A stretch of 64,000 nucleotides of DNA from NCBI GenBank assembly GCA_037447655.1, contig JBBHKE010002640.1, forward strand, positions 422,696 through 486,695. The letters are read 5' to 3'. The notes under the pieces are model-generated. The model made no database searches. It had not been told where the DNA came from and saw only the letters and a program-made list of their open reading frames with translations. This document shows positions 8,986 through 19,428 of the stretch, piece after piece. This DNA comes from Zygnema cylindricum. Lineage: Eukaryota > Streptophyta > Zygnematophyceae > Zygnematales > Zygnemataceae. Position 1 is the first letter of the stretch; the number at the start of each line of letters is the position of its first letter. The position numbers and the translations under genes are program-made.

Positions 8986-9372
8986 TCAGCATTCTTCCAC
9001 GATGCGACAAACCGGATCAAATACACGGTAAAGATTTCTTTTCGTACTATAGCCCACGAAAATTCCGGGCCAACTTCTCGCCGCAATTTTTCCTTTCCTT
9101 TTCACTTGATCCACATAAACCGTAGCACGACATCCCCAAATTCGGAGATGATGGAGTGCCGGTTTGCGCCCATAAAGTAATTCGAATGGTGTTTTATCAC
9201 CGGAAACTGAAGTAAGTCTCCGATTACAAATGTAAATGGCCGTGAGGATGGCATCTCCCCATAATGAGATACCTTGACCGACCGAATGCATCATCGCCCT
9301 CACCATTTCTTGTAATGTCCTATTCTTCTTTTCGGCAACTCCATTCGATTTCGGAGAATAAGGTGAAGTGAA
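8986..9372 (-). pseudogene. integrase C-terminal fragment, second lineage
   Basis: LTSVSGDKTPFELLYGRKPALHHLRIWGC is the conserved end of the copia integrase core, followed by GIFVGYSTKRNLYRVFDP. The upstream part (third catalytic Glu region SKNGVAEKKNR-like) is only partly present near 9310-9370, where the element is cut off and joined to Gag of the dominant family. Its 5' LTR, gag and protease are missing. Confidence 0.85.
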
Positions 9373-9566
9373 TTGAATATGCTTCCCCCAATCTTTGGAG
9401 GGGCGCCTGAATTAGATGGACGCCTCACTCATCCAGTTACTATCCCCCAAAACCTCATTTCACATAGAGCCCTTGTTATCATTCTTTCCCAATATGTGAA
9501 GCCTGTTCCATTAAATATGGGTACCCTAGAGGGTGGGCCCACAACCTGCAACTTTGAGATCTCCAT
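9373..9566 (-). pseudogene. Gag N-terminus of dominant family
   Basis: On the minus strand it begins ATGGAGATCTCAAAG in the LTR and passes through the primer site, reading SKLQVVGPPSRVPIFNGTGF and YWERMI. It runs into a stop and then the junction at 9372. The primer site (9531-9546) is GGTTGTGGGCCCACCC, one base changed from consensus, so Met is Val here. Confidence 0.82.
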
Positions 9567-10604
9567 TGGCCCTTAGAGTAGGCAGCTCACTAGAAGCCCC
9601 TAAGATAACCCTGACCACTTTGAGTTTCCACAAGAATAACTGCCACCTTGACAGTTAAAAACTTTGATCAACTTCACCCCTATTAAAAGAAGACTCCTCG
9701 AGTCGATAGCAAAAAGAATCTATGAATTTGCTCCCTGAGCAGTAAGTTATGAAGGGTCAAAGTTGACCTTTTGTACAATAGCTCTTAGGGAGAGAGGGGT
9801 CTACCTACCAAATTTTCTATCTACTAAATCCTTGTCTAAACCCTATACTACTAGAGTACGGCACCAATCAAATTAGTGTGTTATACAGAAAAGTACAGGT
9901 GCGGGTGTACTTTTCTGTACGGCCATCGTACGACATGGCCAAAATGTCGACACCTGCCATATCCACATTTGCTCCCGTATTCTCCGAAGATGCCGCAAGC
10001 CAATGTGATTGTGCCACGTGTCAATTAACGAGGCGATGACCGAAAAATGCCAAAGCGCCCATTCCGCGATCTCGACATTTATCCTGGCAGTTCGATCAAG
10101 ATCGACTTTTAATTCTAGCCGTTGAAAATAGATGCGTGGTATTTGTTTCGCTGTCGAAACAAATGCGCAGTGTTAGTTTCGTGGAGTACCGTACACCCTA
10201 CATTTACAAATATTATATCTATGTCAAAAAAATGTTCGCACCGTTAAATGAAATTGTCTACGTATATATTTATAAATATGTATGAAACCGTATATACCTC
10301 AACACTGATCCTAGACTAACGGGATAAAGCTACAGGCTACTGCTTGACTTGACAGACGGCAGGTACCAGGATCAAATCCTGGGTCCGTCATTTCCCTTTT
10401 GGTAAACTTACCCAACTACTACATATCTCTCTCTTTGGACAGCATGGGCAGCCATGGCTCTAGCTTCCTCTCTAACCTTTGGTGATTGCGACAAGTGTGG
10501 GAGTTGGAGAGAGAGTTAGAGGCAGACTGCCTCTGCTTTTTGTGATCTGTATCTTTACATGTTTTAAACCTAGAAAATACAAAATAAAACCTCTAGTTTC
10601 TACA
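9547..10604 (-). repeat. LTR 4 (5' LTR of a minus-strand element)
   Basis: On the minus strand it starts TGTAGAAACTAGAGG and ends AAAGTTGCA beside the primer site, 1,058 bp. It contains the U3 hairpin region (about 10485-10530), CCATGG (10453), the tRNA-like module (10315-10400), the U3 palindrome ATTTGTTTCG/CGAAACAAAT near 10140-10165, G-box CCACGTG near 10013 and a GTAC cluster near 9850-9930. Confidence 0.88.
10315..10400 (+). ncRNA. tRNA-like module in LTR 4 (antisense to element)
   Basis: GACGG (10355-10359) pairs with CCGTC (10385-10389), enclosing CCAGG-ATCAAAT-CCTGG (10366-10382), a perfect T-arm. TTTT follows at 10397-10400. An A-box-like AACGGG..AAAGCTACAGGCTA lies upstream. It has the same layout as LTR 3 but is read on the plus strand because the LTR is inverted. 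Confidence 0.55.
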
Positions 10605-10740
10605 CTCTAATCAAACAAGGTTAAACGGGGTCGCAGGTAGTTAAATAGAGTCAAACTGGGTTAAATAAAGTCAAACATCTTAAAACAGGGTTAATGGAAT
10701 CACACTAGATCAACTAGGGTCAAACAACTATAAAAATCGT
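10605..10740. other. degenerate GGTTAAA/GTCAAAC repeat stretch
   Basis: Short irregular repetitions of GTTAAA and GTCAAAC occur about every 15-20 bases between LTR 4 and the LINE fragment. No gene is seen. Confidence 0.4.
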
Positions 10741-12430
10741 GAAGCCTTTACCAAGGCCATCGTTAAGTCCCTTCAGCTTTCCCCAGGCGGTCTCCCTCGG
10801 ATGGTTTATGAGTTACTTCGAGATATCTTTCCTCGTGATACCCCATCCCTAAAAAAAATTTGACATCCAGTTTAAGGAAGTGTCCAAGGTTGCTCGTTAG
10901 CACAATCCCTATAGTGTAGATCCGCTACTTTTTGTTGCTCAACATACGGTTGTTTTTAAGCTTGCTGGGGGAATCCGTCTAATAATTATTCGTGAAGTAT
11001 TCTACTGATTGTTGGCTTGCACTATTAGCATCCAACTCCAAGGAAGCGTTTCACGACATTTTTTTGTAACATCAATTTAATGTTTCTACGAAAAAGGGTT
11101 GTGAGGTAGTTGTCATTAGCTTGCTGGATATTTAATATTTTTGTCCGGATTAAATGGTCTTCAAAGTTGATGTAGCAAACGCCGTCAATATAGTCGATCC
11201 TAATGTTATCCTACAAAAAGTATGACAAGTACCTTCACAATCTAAACGAACTCTTTCTTTTTGTTCAGGCTTTACATTCTCGGCCTATCTTGCCATTCTT
11301 TCCTTGTAAAACTCGTTTAGGCGACGTTGCCACTTTTGGGTCTACAAGTGATAATCACCAAAGTGATTGTTTAGGGGCACATATTTTTGCTTTAGCCCAC
11401 CTTGAATCATTACGAGCATTAACAACGACATCCTTTATTGGTTGTAGATTTTTTTTAATAGCGAATTATACACATATTTTAGGTTTGAGCGATCAAGATT
11501 TTTGCTTTCTCCCATTTCTCAGACCAACTTTATCAGATCGTACTATCAATAAAACCATCTAAATGCGTGGCTTGGTGCCCACGAGGTTTGACGTCGGGTC
11601 GCCTCTTCCCCACACATTTTTATCTTGCTTCCATCGATTACGACATAAAGGCATTAAGTTGCCCTATTCGTGCCCTTTTTTTTTTCAACCACGTAGTTGG
11701 TTATGCACTGTTAGAAGACCTTTCATATAGCGACGACCTTCACACACTATTAGACTCACAAGTGGAGTTTGCAATCTTGAAGTGTTGTTTTCTTCAATGC
11801 CCTCTCGATCTTGCGCCAACTTTGCAACCAACGACTTCTTTATTGTATTCATTCAACAATTTTGACGATAAACGTTTGGGTGTGATTCACCACCTCGTTG
11901 GTCATAAGAATTTTTATCATTATGAATGGGTCGCTTTCTTGTCAGCAAACATGCATGCTAGTTTTTATCGGCGATTCATGTTGATTTCCATGGCCATAAT
12001 TTTGCCAACAACGTAATTTGATATTTGGGCTTTGGCATTGCCCACCATCACTCCTCGATTTATTTTGGATGATGTCCCTACTCTAGTGCAATTTAACCCT
12101 TAGTTGGAAGACGATCTCGTACCATTTCACCAAGCTCTTCTTTTAACTTCTGTATTATTACCTGGACCCTCGAAACTAATTTCCACCTTTTCAATCTCTT
12201 AATGCCGACATACATCTTGAACGACAACAATGAAAAACTAAATAAGTAGTCCCCATTGACTTTATAAACCTCCTATTTGAGCCCTCAGGCTGACTTCGTT
12301 TTCATCCATGGTGTTGGAAGGACGCTTGCCGATGTGGTTATCATTGATCCGACAGGGACACATTTTTCATCTTGCATGGCTTCACATAAGGTGAGGCGGC
12401 TCGGGACGTGACGGCTACAAATGAAAGAGA
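10741..12430 (+). pseudogene. LINE-type (non-LTR) reverse transcriptase, eroded
   Basis: Blocks in order: AFTKAIVKSLQLSPGGLPRM, DPLLFVAQHTVVFKLAGGIR, VFKVDVANAVN (10.7-11.2 kb), GDVATFGSTS, CLGAHIFALAHLESLRAL, then FLIANYTHILGLS at about 11455-11490, VAWCPRGL, and a late DFVFIHGVGRTLADVVIIDPT near 12293. The order matches a plant or lower-eukaryote non-LTR reverse transcriptase. The catalytic pair expected as ADDTHI is ANYTHI here (11464-11469), and many stops and shifts are present. It is a dead copy. No 3' tail or target duplication could be placed. Confidence 0.68.
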
Positions 12431-12621
12431 CTATGCTCAATGAGACTGGAGGGACCAGATTTTTTTTATTTAGGATAGGTATTTTTCGATCTTTGGACCA
12501 GTCGTTTGACATTTAACTTCGAAAGTGTGCCCAAAAAATGTTTGAATTTGGGGGTCTTGAGGGTCCTCGATCAAGTTTGATGGTTTTGTTATACCGTCAA
12601 TGTGTCTCAATTTCCCTTCAA
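12431..12621. other. unassigned spacer
   Basis: Between the LINE remnant and LTR 5 I see no coding blocks or repeats. A run of T at about 12461 and the phrase GTTTGATGGTTTTG give no clear identity. Confidence 0.4.
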
Positions 12622-13545
12622 TGTATAATTTTGTGACCTCTGCTGGCCCACAAAGTATCCACCTTATATGAAGTCTCTAAGATAATATTTGCCCTTCAAA
12701 CTTTCCCACTAAATAAGTGCTACCCAAGCACACAAGTATTTAGACCACCTTCACCTCCTAAATGCCCGACTCCTCTTAGCCGAACGCAAAAATAATTACG
12801 AAATACGCTCCCTAGAGCAGTTAATTGTGGTTGGTCAAAGATGACCTTTATAGTTACAAACTCTCTTAGCGAGGGGTACCTTAATTTCACTAAGTCCTCG
12901 TCTACCTACTCACACCTACCTGCTACTAAACTTTAGTCCACTAGGAACACTATATATTATAAGAAGGTACAGAGGCCGATATTCTTATTGTATGGCCATT
13001 GACGACATGTCGTTTAAGGTGACGCTTGTCAAATCGGGAGCCATGGTTCCTCCTCCCATCTTCTCCGGTATCCAATAATATGGCGCCACTTGGCATCACG
13101 TGACGCTATCTCCAAATGCCGCCAAAAGCTCATTCCAAATGGCGGCTGCAACCACGGTCGTCCGGTCAAAAGTGTTTAGACGGTTCAGATTCGCGTCTGT
13201 GCATGAATTGTTTCACATTCGCCTCGTAGCCAGTTTTGTGTGAATTAGCCGTTGCGTTATAGTTTAAGTATTTATCAAAGCTGACAAGTGTATCTCTTCT
13301 TTAACGACTAAATGGATAAGTCGGCAAGCCTTTTTTGACTTTAAAGGACCCAGGTTCAAATTCGTATAAGACTAACATTTTGGTAAAAAATGTCCTCACT
13401 TCAATCTACCACCTTCTAAAATAAGGCTGCAACCATGGCGTGTCATTGATCCCCTCTCTCTCTTTAAAGTCTGACTAAAATAGAGAAGTGAACAATAAAA
13501 TGATAAGACCTGGAAACTACCTAACAAAAACCATTAATGTTTTCA
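12622..13545 (-). repeat. LTR 5 (3' LTR, old copy)
   Basis: On the minus strand it starts TGAAAACATTAATGG after a polypurine tract (13546-13563) and ends AAATTATACA, 924 bp. The CCATGG (13435), tRNA-like module (13300-13381) and G-box-like CACGTG near 13097 are present. It is clearly diverged from the others; a related fragment is at 30000-30284. Confidence 0.8.
13300..13381 (+). ncRNA. tRNA-like module in LTR 5
   Basis: A-box TGGATAAGTCGG and B-box GGTTCAAATTC are followed by TTTT at 13378-13381. The T-stem is weak and the acceptor stem does not pair. The same module appears at 30048-30120. It is antisense to the LTR. Confidence 0.45.
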
Positions 13546-15075
13546 CTCCCCCTATTGTCTAGTCATCTTTTAATTTAAGACCACACTTCTCCCTGCAAAA
13601 AAATAATTTAAGAAAGGGTACAGGTTTGTTCATTGTATCTGCTACCATCTCACTATCTGATGTGTAATCTTAACTCATTATTTTTTTTTCTACTTTCTCT
13701 TTTACAAAAATCAGTCTAATATCCATGTGTTTGGCTTTGAAGTGGTGTTTGAGGTTGGAAGGAATGGCAATGGTTGCTTGATTATCACATGATATTTTTT
13801 GCACACCAGCTTTAAGATGACCAAGCTCACCAAGTAAAGACTTGACCCACATCAATTCTTTTACTGCAGTACAAGAGGCCATATACTCAGCCTCCATGGT
13901 GGTTTGAGCAATAACCTTTGGTTGTTAAGTGCTCCAACAACAAGCCCTATCTCCCACATACATCACATATCCAAAGGTACACCTCCTCATAAGAGCATCC
14001 CTATAACTAGCATCACTCCAAGTGGTGATGTCCGTATTGTCCCCTCCCAAATGCAACCATAAATCCTTAGTCCCTACAAGATATCTAAAAACCCTATTAG
14101 TTAGCTCCCAATCCTATTTAGTGGGAGCATTGAGTCTCATACACAGTAGCCTATTGCTGCAGCTAAATCTAGCCGAGAACAATTCATAAAGTAGATTAAG
14201 TTGCCCACTACTTGTCGGTAAAGAATAGTCTTCATGAAATTTTGCTATGCATGACCTTATTCATCATCCAAAATTATAACTCCCTCTTCCACACTCCCCT
14301 CACCTGCCTTTTTTAGCTCTATAGGAGTTGTACAACTATTTGCCTTTTCCATTTGATTTTTTTCCAATATGTTTCTAATGGCCTATTTTTGAGTTAATCT
14401 GATTATCTTTGTATCTGTGTCTCTCTCTATTTGAATTCCCAAAATATATCTTGCCTCCCCCATATCTTTTATCTCGAATCTATCTTTTAGATCCATTTTC
14501 ACTTTATTAATTTTATCCATCGATATACTTAAGACAAGCAAATCATCAACACAAATTGCAATAAAAATAATTCATTCCTCATCTTCAATTAAATAAATTT
14601 AGTGATCTAAGCGGATCGAAATGTATCCTAAACCATTAAAAAACTCATCGAACTTCTTATTCCACTTCCAGGGTGCTTGTTTTAGTCTTTACAAAGATTT
14701 GATCATTGGACATACCTTGCTCTCCTCCCCTTACTCCACAAACTCTTCGAGCTGCCTCATAGAAATCTCCTTTTCAAACTCTCTATGCAAGAAGGCCGTT
14801 TTTATGTCTGTTGGACGCAGTTCTATGTCTTCTGCTGCCCCCAAACTGGGAAGTATTAAGACAGTGGGGAACCTAACAAATAGATCAAATGTCTCCTCCT
14901 AGTCACTTCCCTCTTTCTTAGTAAATCATTTTGTCACCAACCGAGTCTTCTAGCGCTCAATGGTGTTATTTGGGTTAAGTTTCAGTATAAATTTCCACTT
15001 ACACCCGATTTGGTTTCGGTCAAGAGGATAGTCAACCAACTCTCATGTATCGACCGCCATAATTGAAGCTCTACT
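13546..15075 (-). pseudogene. copia RT-RNase H, minus strand, broken
   Basis: The internal part of the element ending in LTR 5. RNase H blocks: EYMASCTAVKELMWVKSLLGELGHL and FCDNQ-like SCDNQATIAI (13670-13897). The motif TTWSDA is intact near 14010, unlike four sister copies that have stops there. Reverse transcriptase follows, with the catalytic motif CVDD (14542-14553, Tyr to Cys) and the RT N-terminal region to about 15000. Integrase, protease and gag are absent; it joins a plus-strand fragment near 15080. Several stops interrupt it. Confidence 0.82.
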
Positions 15076-15084
15076 TGAATGTTT

Positions 15085-16266
15085 GAATGTTTGAAGCTTG
15101 AATGTTTAGGCTTAACCTGAGTAATGAAAAGAAGAGTGCTTATTATGGTGGTGTCCTGAGCTTGATGATTTGGCATAAGCGGTTGGGGCATGTGCATTTT
15201 GATAGGCTGAGGGAAATGAAGAAGCTAGCTGTGGTAGAAGGCGTTTTGTTTGGGGATAATGAAATGATGGATGATTGTAGTGGTTGTTCCTAAGGAATGG
15301 CTCATAAACTTCCCTTTCCCAAAACTGCCACATATAGAGGTGAGAAGGTACTAGATCTGGTCCACACAAATAACTGAGGACCAGCAAGAGTACCTTTGAT
15401 TGGGGGGAAGAAGTATATAATGACAATTACTGATGGTTGGTCCCGATAATCTAAAGTCTACTTCCTGAAAACAAAGTCTGAAACACCAAAGTACTTCAAA
15501 GAATATTAAGCTTGGAGTGAAAAGTTGCACGGAACCCCCATTAAGAGAATAAGAAGTGATAATAGGGGAGAGTACACCTATAACCAGTTTGAACAATACT
15601 TGAGAGATGAGGGAGTTCAGCATCAGAAAACTCTACCGAATAATCCAAAACAAAATGGGGTAGCTGAGAGGTTGAACCAGACTTTCGGAGATAGTGTGTG
15701 TAGTATGTTGGCAGATAAGAAAATAGGAAGAAGATTTTGGGCAGAAGCCATGAACTGTGCTAACAACATTAAGAATAGAGTCCTCACTACAACCGTCAAA
15801 GGAATGACAACTTATGAGAGATGGGTTGGAAGGAAACTGGATATTTCTCACTTGAAAGTATTTGGTAGTCAAGTTTACAGTCTTTACACAGATAAGAAAA
15901 ACTGGAAACTAGATGCTAAAGGAAAATCGGGATATTTTGTGGGATACGATGAGGATGTCAAGGGATATAGATTCTATGACTTAGCTAAACAAGATATCAT
16001 TCTCGTAAAACACCTAGTTGTGATGGATGAAGGGAAGTCATTTGATCCCTTTAAATACACTAAGAAAATTAGAATCAATTTTGAGTCCGAAAGTGAGGAT
16101 GACTTAGATCTTCCCAGAAAGGACACAAGTGAAAACGTGATTGCAGATTCAAGGGAGATCTAAGATGGGGGAGATATACCGGAATCTCCTCATATTTCTT
16201 CACACTCTGAGGAGAGAGAGGAACAAGAGCCAGAACCGGTTTTCATGGATAGGGGAGCTGATGAGA
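15085..16266 (+). pseudogene. copia integrase and linker fragment, plus strand
   Basis: MFRLNLSNEKKSAYY and IWHKRLGHVHFDRLREMKK (pre-integrase) lead to CSGCS. After stops near 15290 and 15376 a long open frame (15525-16163) carries KRIRSDNRGEY with the second core Asp, NPKQNGVAERLNQT, YERWVGRKLDISHLKVFGSQ, GYFVGYDEDVKGYRFYD and an acidic linker. The expected VAERLN Glu is present. This is the best preserved integrase core in the window, but it lacks its upstream and downstream partners. Confidence 0.87.
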
Positions 16267-17313
16267 TGAAACTCTGAGACCTCCATAAGTCCTCAGAGTG
16301 GACAGCTTTCAAGAAGCCTCTAGGATAATCCTGACCCCTTTGTGTTTCAGCAAAAAGAACTGCCACCCTGGCAGACAAAAAACTCCGACCACCTGCACCC
16401 CTGTGAAGGCAAGACTCCCCTGAGTCGATAGCAAAAAGAATCTCTAAATTTTCTCCCCTGAGCAGTAAGTTATGGAGGGTCAAAGTTGACCTTTTGTACA
16501 GAAGCTCTCTGGGAGAGAGGGTCCTATCTTCTAATTTTTCTAAGTCCTATCTCTCTCACAGACTCTATCTACTCATGTACGGAACCAATCAGATTACAGT
16601 TCTGTACGCAAAAGTACAACTGCCGGTGTACTTTATGTACGTACACTGTACGACATGGCCTAAATGTCCACACGTGGTATGTCCGGATTCGCTCCTTTAA
16701 TCCTCGGAGATGCCGCGCTCCAATGTAACATCACCACGTGTCATCCGATGTGGCGATGCCCACAAACCGCCGAATTCTTCTTCCGCGATCTCGGCGCTTA
16801 TTCCGGCCGTCCGATTAAACTCGCATTTGATCGTAGCCGTAATAAATACATGCGCGGTATTTGTTTCGCTTACGAAATCAATGCGCGGTATTGATTTCTT
16901 ATCCGTACCGCAATTCGTATTTTACATACCAGATCTATGTATCTCGTTAACAATTATATTTAAATGATATATCCTACGAATTAATGTTTAATTAATTATC
17001 GTACTACATATTACGTAAGACTACTTCTAGATTTAACGGCTATGGCTACCGGCTATCTACTATTTGTCGGCTGGCAGGTACTAGGATCAAATCCTGTGGC
17101 CGGCACATACCTTTTAGTAAATAATCCCCTAGCTAATATAAATTTCCCGTAACCCTCAGGATAGCCTAGGTAGCCATGGCTCTAGCTTCCTCTCCAATTT
17201 CTCAGTGACTGCGACAAGTTTGAGAGTTGGAGAAAGAAGTTAGAGGTAAACTGCCTCGGCTTCTTTATTTCTATTCAGACCTAGAAAATACTTTAAAACC
17301 ATTAATTTCTACA
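16267..17313 (-). repeat. LTR 6 (3' LTR, minus strand)
   Basis: On the minus strand it starts TGTAGAAATTAATGG after a polypurine tract and ends CTCAGAGTTTCA, 1,047 bp. Visible: CCATGG (17175), tRNA-like module (17037-17115), palindrome remnants near 16860, G-box CCACGTG near 16734, GTAC cluster near 16575-16660, and hairpins TGCTC/GAGCA, GACTC/GAGTC and CTGCCA/TGGCAG in the leader. It cuts the integrase fragment at 16266. Confidence 0.9.
17037..17115 (+). ncRNA. tRNA-like module in LTR 6
   Basis: TGTCGGC (17065-17071) pairs with GCCGGCA (17099-17105) and encloses a T-arm-like CTAGG-ATCAAAT-CCTGT. TTTT follows at 17112-17115. The outer stem sequence differs from LTR 4 (GACGG/CCGTC) and LTR 15 (TGCCGGC/GCCGGCA), yet each pairs. 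Confidence 0.55.
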
Positions 17314-17590
17314 CTCCCCTTATTTTCTAGTCAATCTTTAATTTCAGACAACACTTCTCTCTGCAGAAAATTAGCTTAGGGGAAGGCACAGGATTGGTCA
17401 TCATATCTGCTTCCATCTCACTATCTAGTCGGTACTCTAAACTGATTATTTTATTTTCTACTTTCTCTCTAACAAAGCTGAGTCTAATGTCCATATGTTT
17501 GGCTTTAAAATGATGTTTAGGATTGGCAGAAATAGCAATTGCTGCCTGATTATCACAAAATATTTTCTGAATACCACTCTTAAGATAATT
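17314..17590 (-). pseudogene. RNase H tail, truncated
   Basis: Polypurine tract, then on the minus strand the end of the polyprotein with SVQKIFCDNQAAIAISANPKHH-type sequence and HMDIRLSFVREKV. It is cut at about 17590 and followed by unrelated DNA. It belongs to LTR 6. Confidence 0.8.
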
Positions 17591-17843
17591 CCGTACATCC
17601 CAACACAGTCAGTATCATTACTCCCCCAATTCGCATATCCTTTCAAACCTCCACTGTAAATCCAGATTGCATACAAAATATAAACCGCGTACTGTACTCA
17701 CGGAACATTATGTACGCACGAAACGTCGCGTACGCACGAAACTCATTTTCCAAAAAACCAACACTCCCCCAAAATTTAGTTTCGTGCACCCGAATAAAAT
17801 AAGAGTATAGTGGCTGCTATAATTGCGATGTCACATAAGGGCA
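17591..17843. other. unassigned; possible LTR end of the gag-only element
   Basis: GTACGCACGAAAC occurs twice (17709-17742). CCAAAAAACCAACA is followed by CTCCCCCAAAATTT (17751-17777), which on the minus strand would be a polypurine tract followed by TGTTGG. The right end of LTR 7 near 20635-20650 has the same last 15 or so bases but little else in common, so an LTR pairing is only a suggestion. Confidence 0.3.
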
Positions 17844-17949
17844 GTATAGCAGCATAGCAACGCCGGATAGCAATATAGCAGCATAGGAATGCCGCATAGC
17901 AACACAGCAGCATGGCAACGCCGCATAGCAACATAGCAGCGCAGCAAGA
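17844..17949. repeat. minisatellite, about 30 bp unit
   Basis: About 3.5 units built from ATAGCAGCATAGCAACGCCG. Related words (GCTGCTATG, GCGATGTGACCAGCGCA) occur in the LTR at 20505-20610, so the array probably belongs to the same element. Confidence 0.6.
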
Positions 17950-18207
17950 TGGGTTAAACGTCTCCACTGCTCTAGCTCCTTGCGGCCATCTCTTCCTAAA
18001 TTCGTCCTTCCTAGACACACCATTGCTTCCGCTGCCTCATTCTAGGTCTTTAAAATAAAACTATTTTTCAATCAATTTTAGAACAAACAAAAACCAAAAT
18101 TCAAAATTCCATGAATATTACCGAATGTTAATGGTAGTCACTTCCGTAAAGTTATTTTTCACGTCGTCTTCTTTGGATCACTTTCGGAATACGTTTTTTT
18201 CTACGAT

Positions 18208-18715
18208 TCATCCTTTGAATTCTACTTCTTTTGTTAGTTTTCTTACTGAATTTTGATGTTTTTCCCATTTTCGCAATTTTATTTTATTTTTCCGTATTAT
18301 AAACTCCTTCACGTACTCCAATTTTCTGAACACTTTTCCTCTCTCGTTCTTCTTCCGTATTAATCTCCTCCTGCAAATTATTTTCAGTTTAAACTTCCAA
18401 ATCCCTTTCACTTCCTCCTAATATTCTTACTTCAATAACCTTTTCCTTTTGCACCTCTTCATCACTCACCAATATGTCGCTTGTAAAAGTTACAAAAACT
18501 GACTCTTTTTCTGTCACCTCTTTCTCCACTCCATTTCCGGTAACAACAAGGTTTTCTTTTCCTTCCTCATGTTCTATATCTCGAAGAGCAACAATCGGTA
18601 AGTATACAAATTCTTTGACGGGAAGTGTAACCCTTCGTTTAGGGGGTCGAACTCGATTGTCATCCCATCCATTCCTGAAAGTTCCAACAACACATGCACT
18701 ATATATAGCGGACAT
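18208..18715 (-). pseudogene. C-terminal region downstream of gag, no known domain
   Basis: Two frames follow the Gag frame on the minus strand: 18389-18715 (PPKRRVTLPVKEFVYLPIV, then an acidic stretch with EKEVTEKESV) and 18208-18411, rich in Lys and Arg. No protease, integrase or reverse transcriptase motif is visible. They may be one extension of Gag split by frameshifts. I do not recognise it. Confidence 0.45.
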
Positions 18716-19428
18716 ACCCTGAAAGTATGCCCTACATCATTACAGTAAAAACAGTTTTCAAGCTTACAACTTTTCTTATTTCTTTGAAACTGTGATCTGA
18801 CACCTTGACAATTCCCCCTATTCTTTAAAGACTCGTTATTAGCATCTTCCTCTAAAACACACCCGATTGCTAAAGGTAAGTTCCGATCCCTTTTATCAAC
18901 TTGTCTTAATCTATCTAAAGCACACCTATGTTCCTTCGGTAATCCTTTCATTAACAGGAAAGCCTTTTGAGCATTGGTAAAGTTTCCTCCTGCTATATCG
19001 TTTTCTGCAAACAGTATTCGTATCCCACTACAATAATTCAACATACTACCTCCATCATACTTGTACTCAATTATTTTTGTAACATTACTCATCCAGTGAT
19101 ACACAGAAGTCTTTTGATATGCACGTTCTAAACACTTCAATAATTCAGCTGCACTTTCTAAACTAAGGTAAGTCATTACAAGTTCCTCGTTCAAGGATAG
19201 CTTGATAGTCAACATACACTCATTGTTCTTCTCCTCCCATCCAACCAATGATTCAACACATGTCCCGTCCACCACATCCATTAGCTTCCTCAACTTGAAG
19301 TAGCTCTCAATCATACTCCTCCAATAGTAATATTTAGAACCATCAAATATGGGTAGGGTTAATTCATCCAAAATGGGTAGCCATGGGCGTGGGCCCATAA
19401 CCTGTTGTTCATAGCCATTTTCAGCCAT
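18574..19428 (-). CDS. Gag of a gag-only LTR element
   Basis: An open frame of 284 codons. It starts in the LTR with MAENGYEQQVMGPRP, so the primer site again encodes VMGP. Next come LPIFDGSKYYYWRSMIESY (Gag N-terminal block), a central UBN2-like region with ELLKCLERAYQKTSV and FLLMKGLPKEH, and the zinc knuckle CFYCNDVGHTFRVC (18712-18753). Gag would package RNA. No pol is found before the next element, so the element is non-autonomous or deleted. The long intact frame suggests it is younger than its neighbours or selected. The final C-terminal residues depend on a frame change near 18600-18715. Confidence 0.72.
   Translation of the reverse strand: MAENGYEQQVMGPRPWLPILDELTLPIFDGSKYYYWRSMIESYFKLRKLMDVVDGTCVESLVGWEEKNNECMLTIKLSLNEELVMTYLSLESAAELLKCLERAYQKTSVYHWMSNVTKIIEYKYDGGSMLNYCSGIRILFAENDIAGGNFTNAQKAFLLMKGLPKEHRCALDRLRQVDKRDRNLPLAIGCVLEEDANNESLKNRGNCQGVRSQFQRNKKSCKLENCFYCNDVGHTFRVCPLYIVHVLLELSGMDGMTIEFDPLNEGLHFPSKNLYTYRLLLFEI
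19388..19402 (-). promoter_or_regulatory. half-tRNA primer site of the gag-only element
   Basis: On the minus strand GGTTATGGGCCCACG follows LTR 7 directly, with the same 13-base initiator tRNA-Met match as the dominant family although the LTR sequence is different. It also encodes Gag residues. Confidence 0.8.

Noticed and set aside
17844-17949. CRISPR-like array
   Set aside because: Units are contiguous tandem repeats without unique spacers, in a eukaryotic retroelement context. The same applies to 63821-63916.
17776-18023. Cys-rich small proteins on the minus strand
   Set aside because: They arise from the 30 bp minisatellite and its surroundings; composition follows the repeat.
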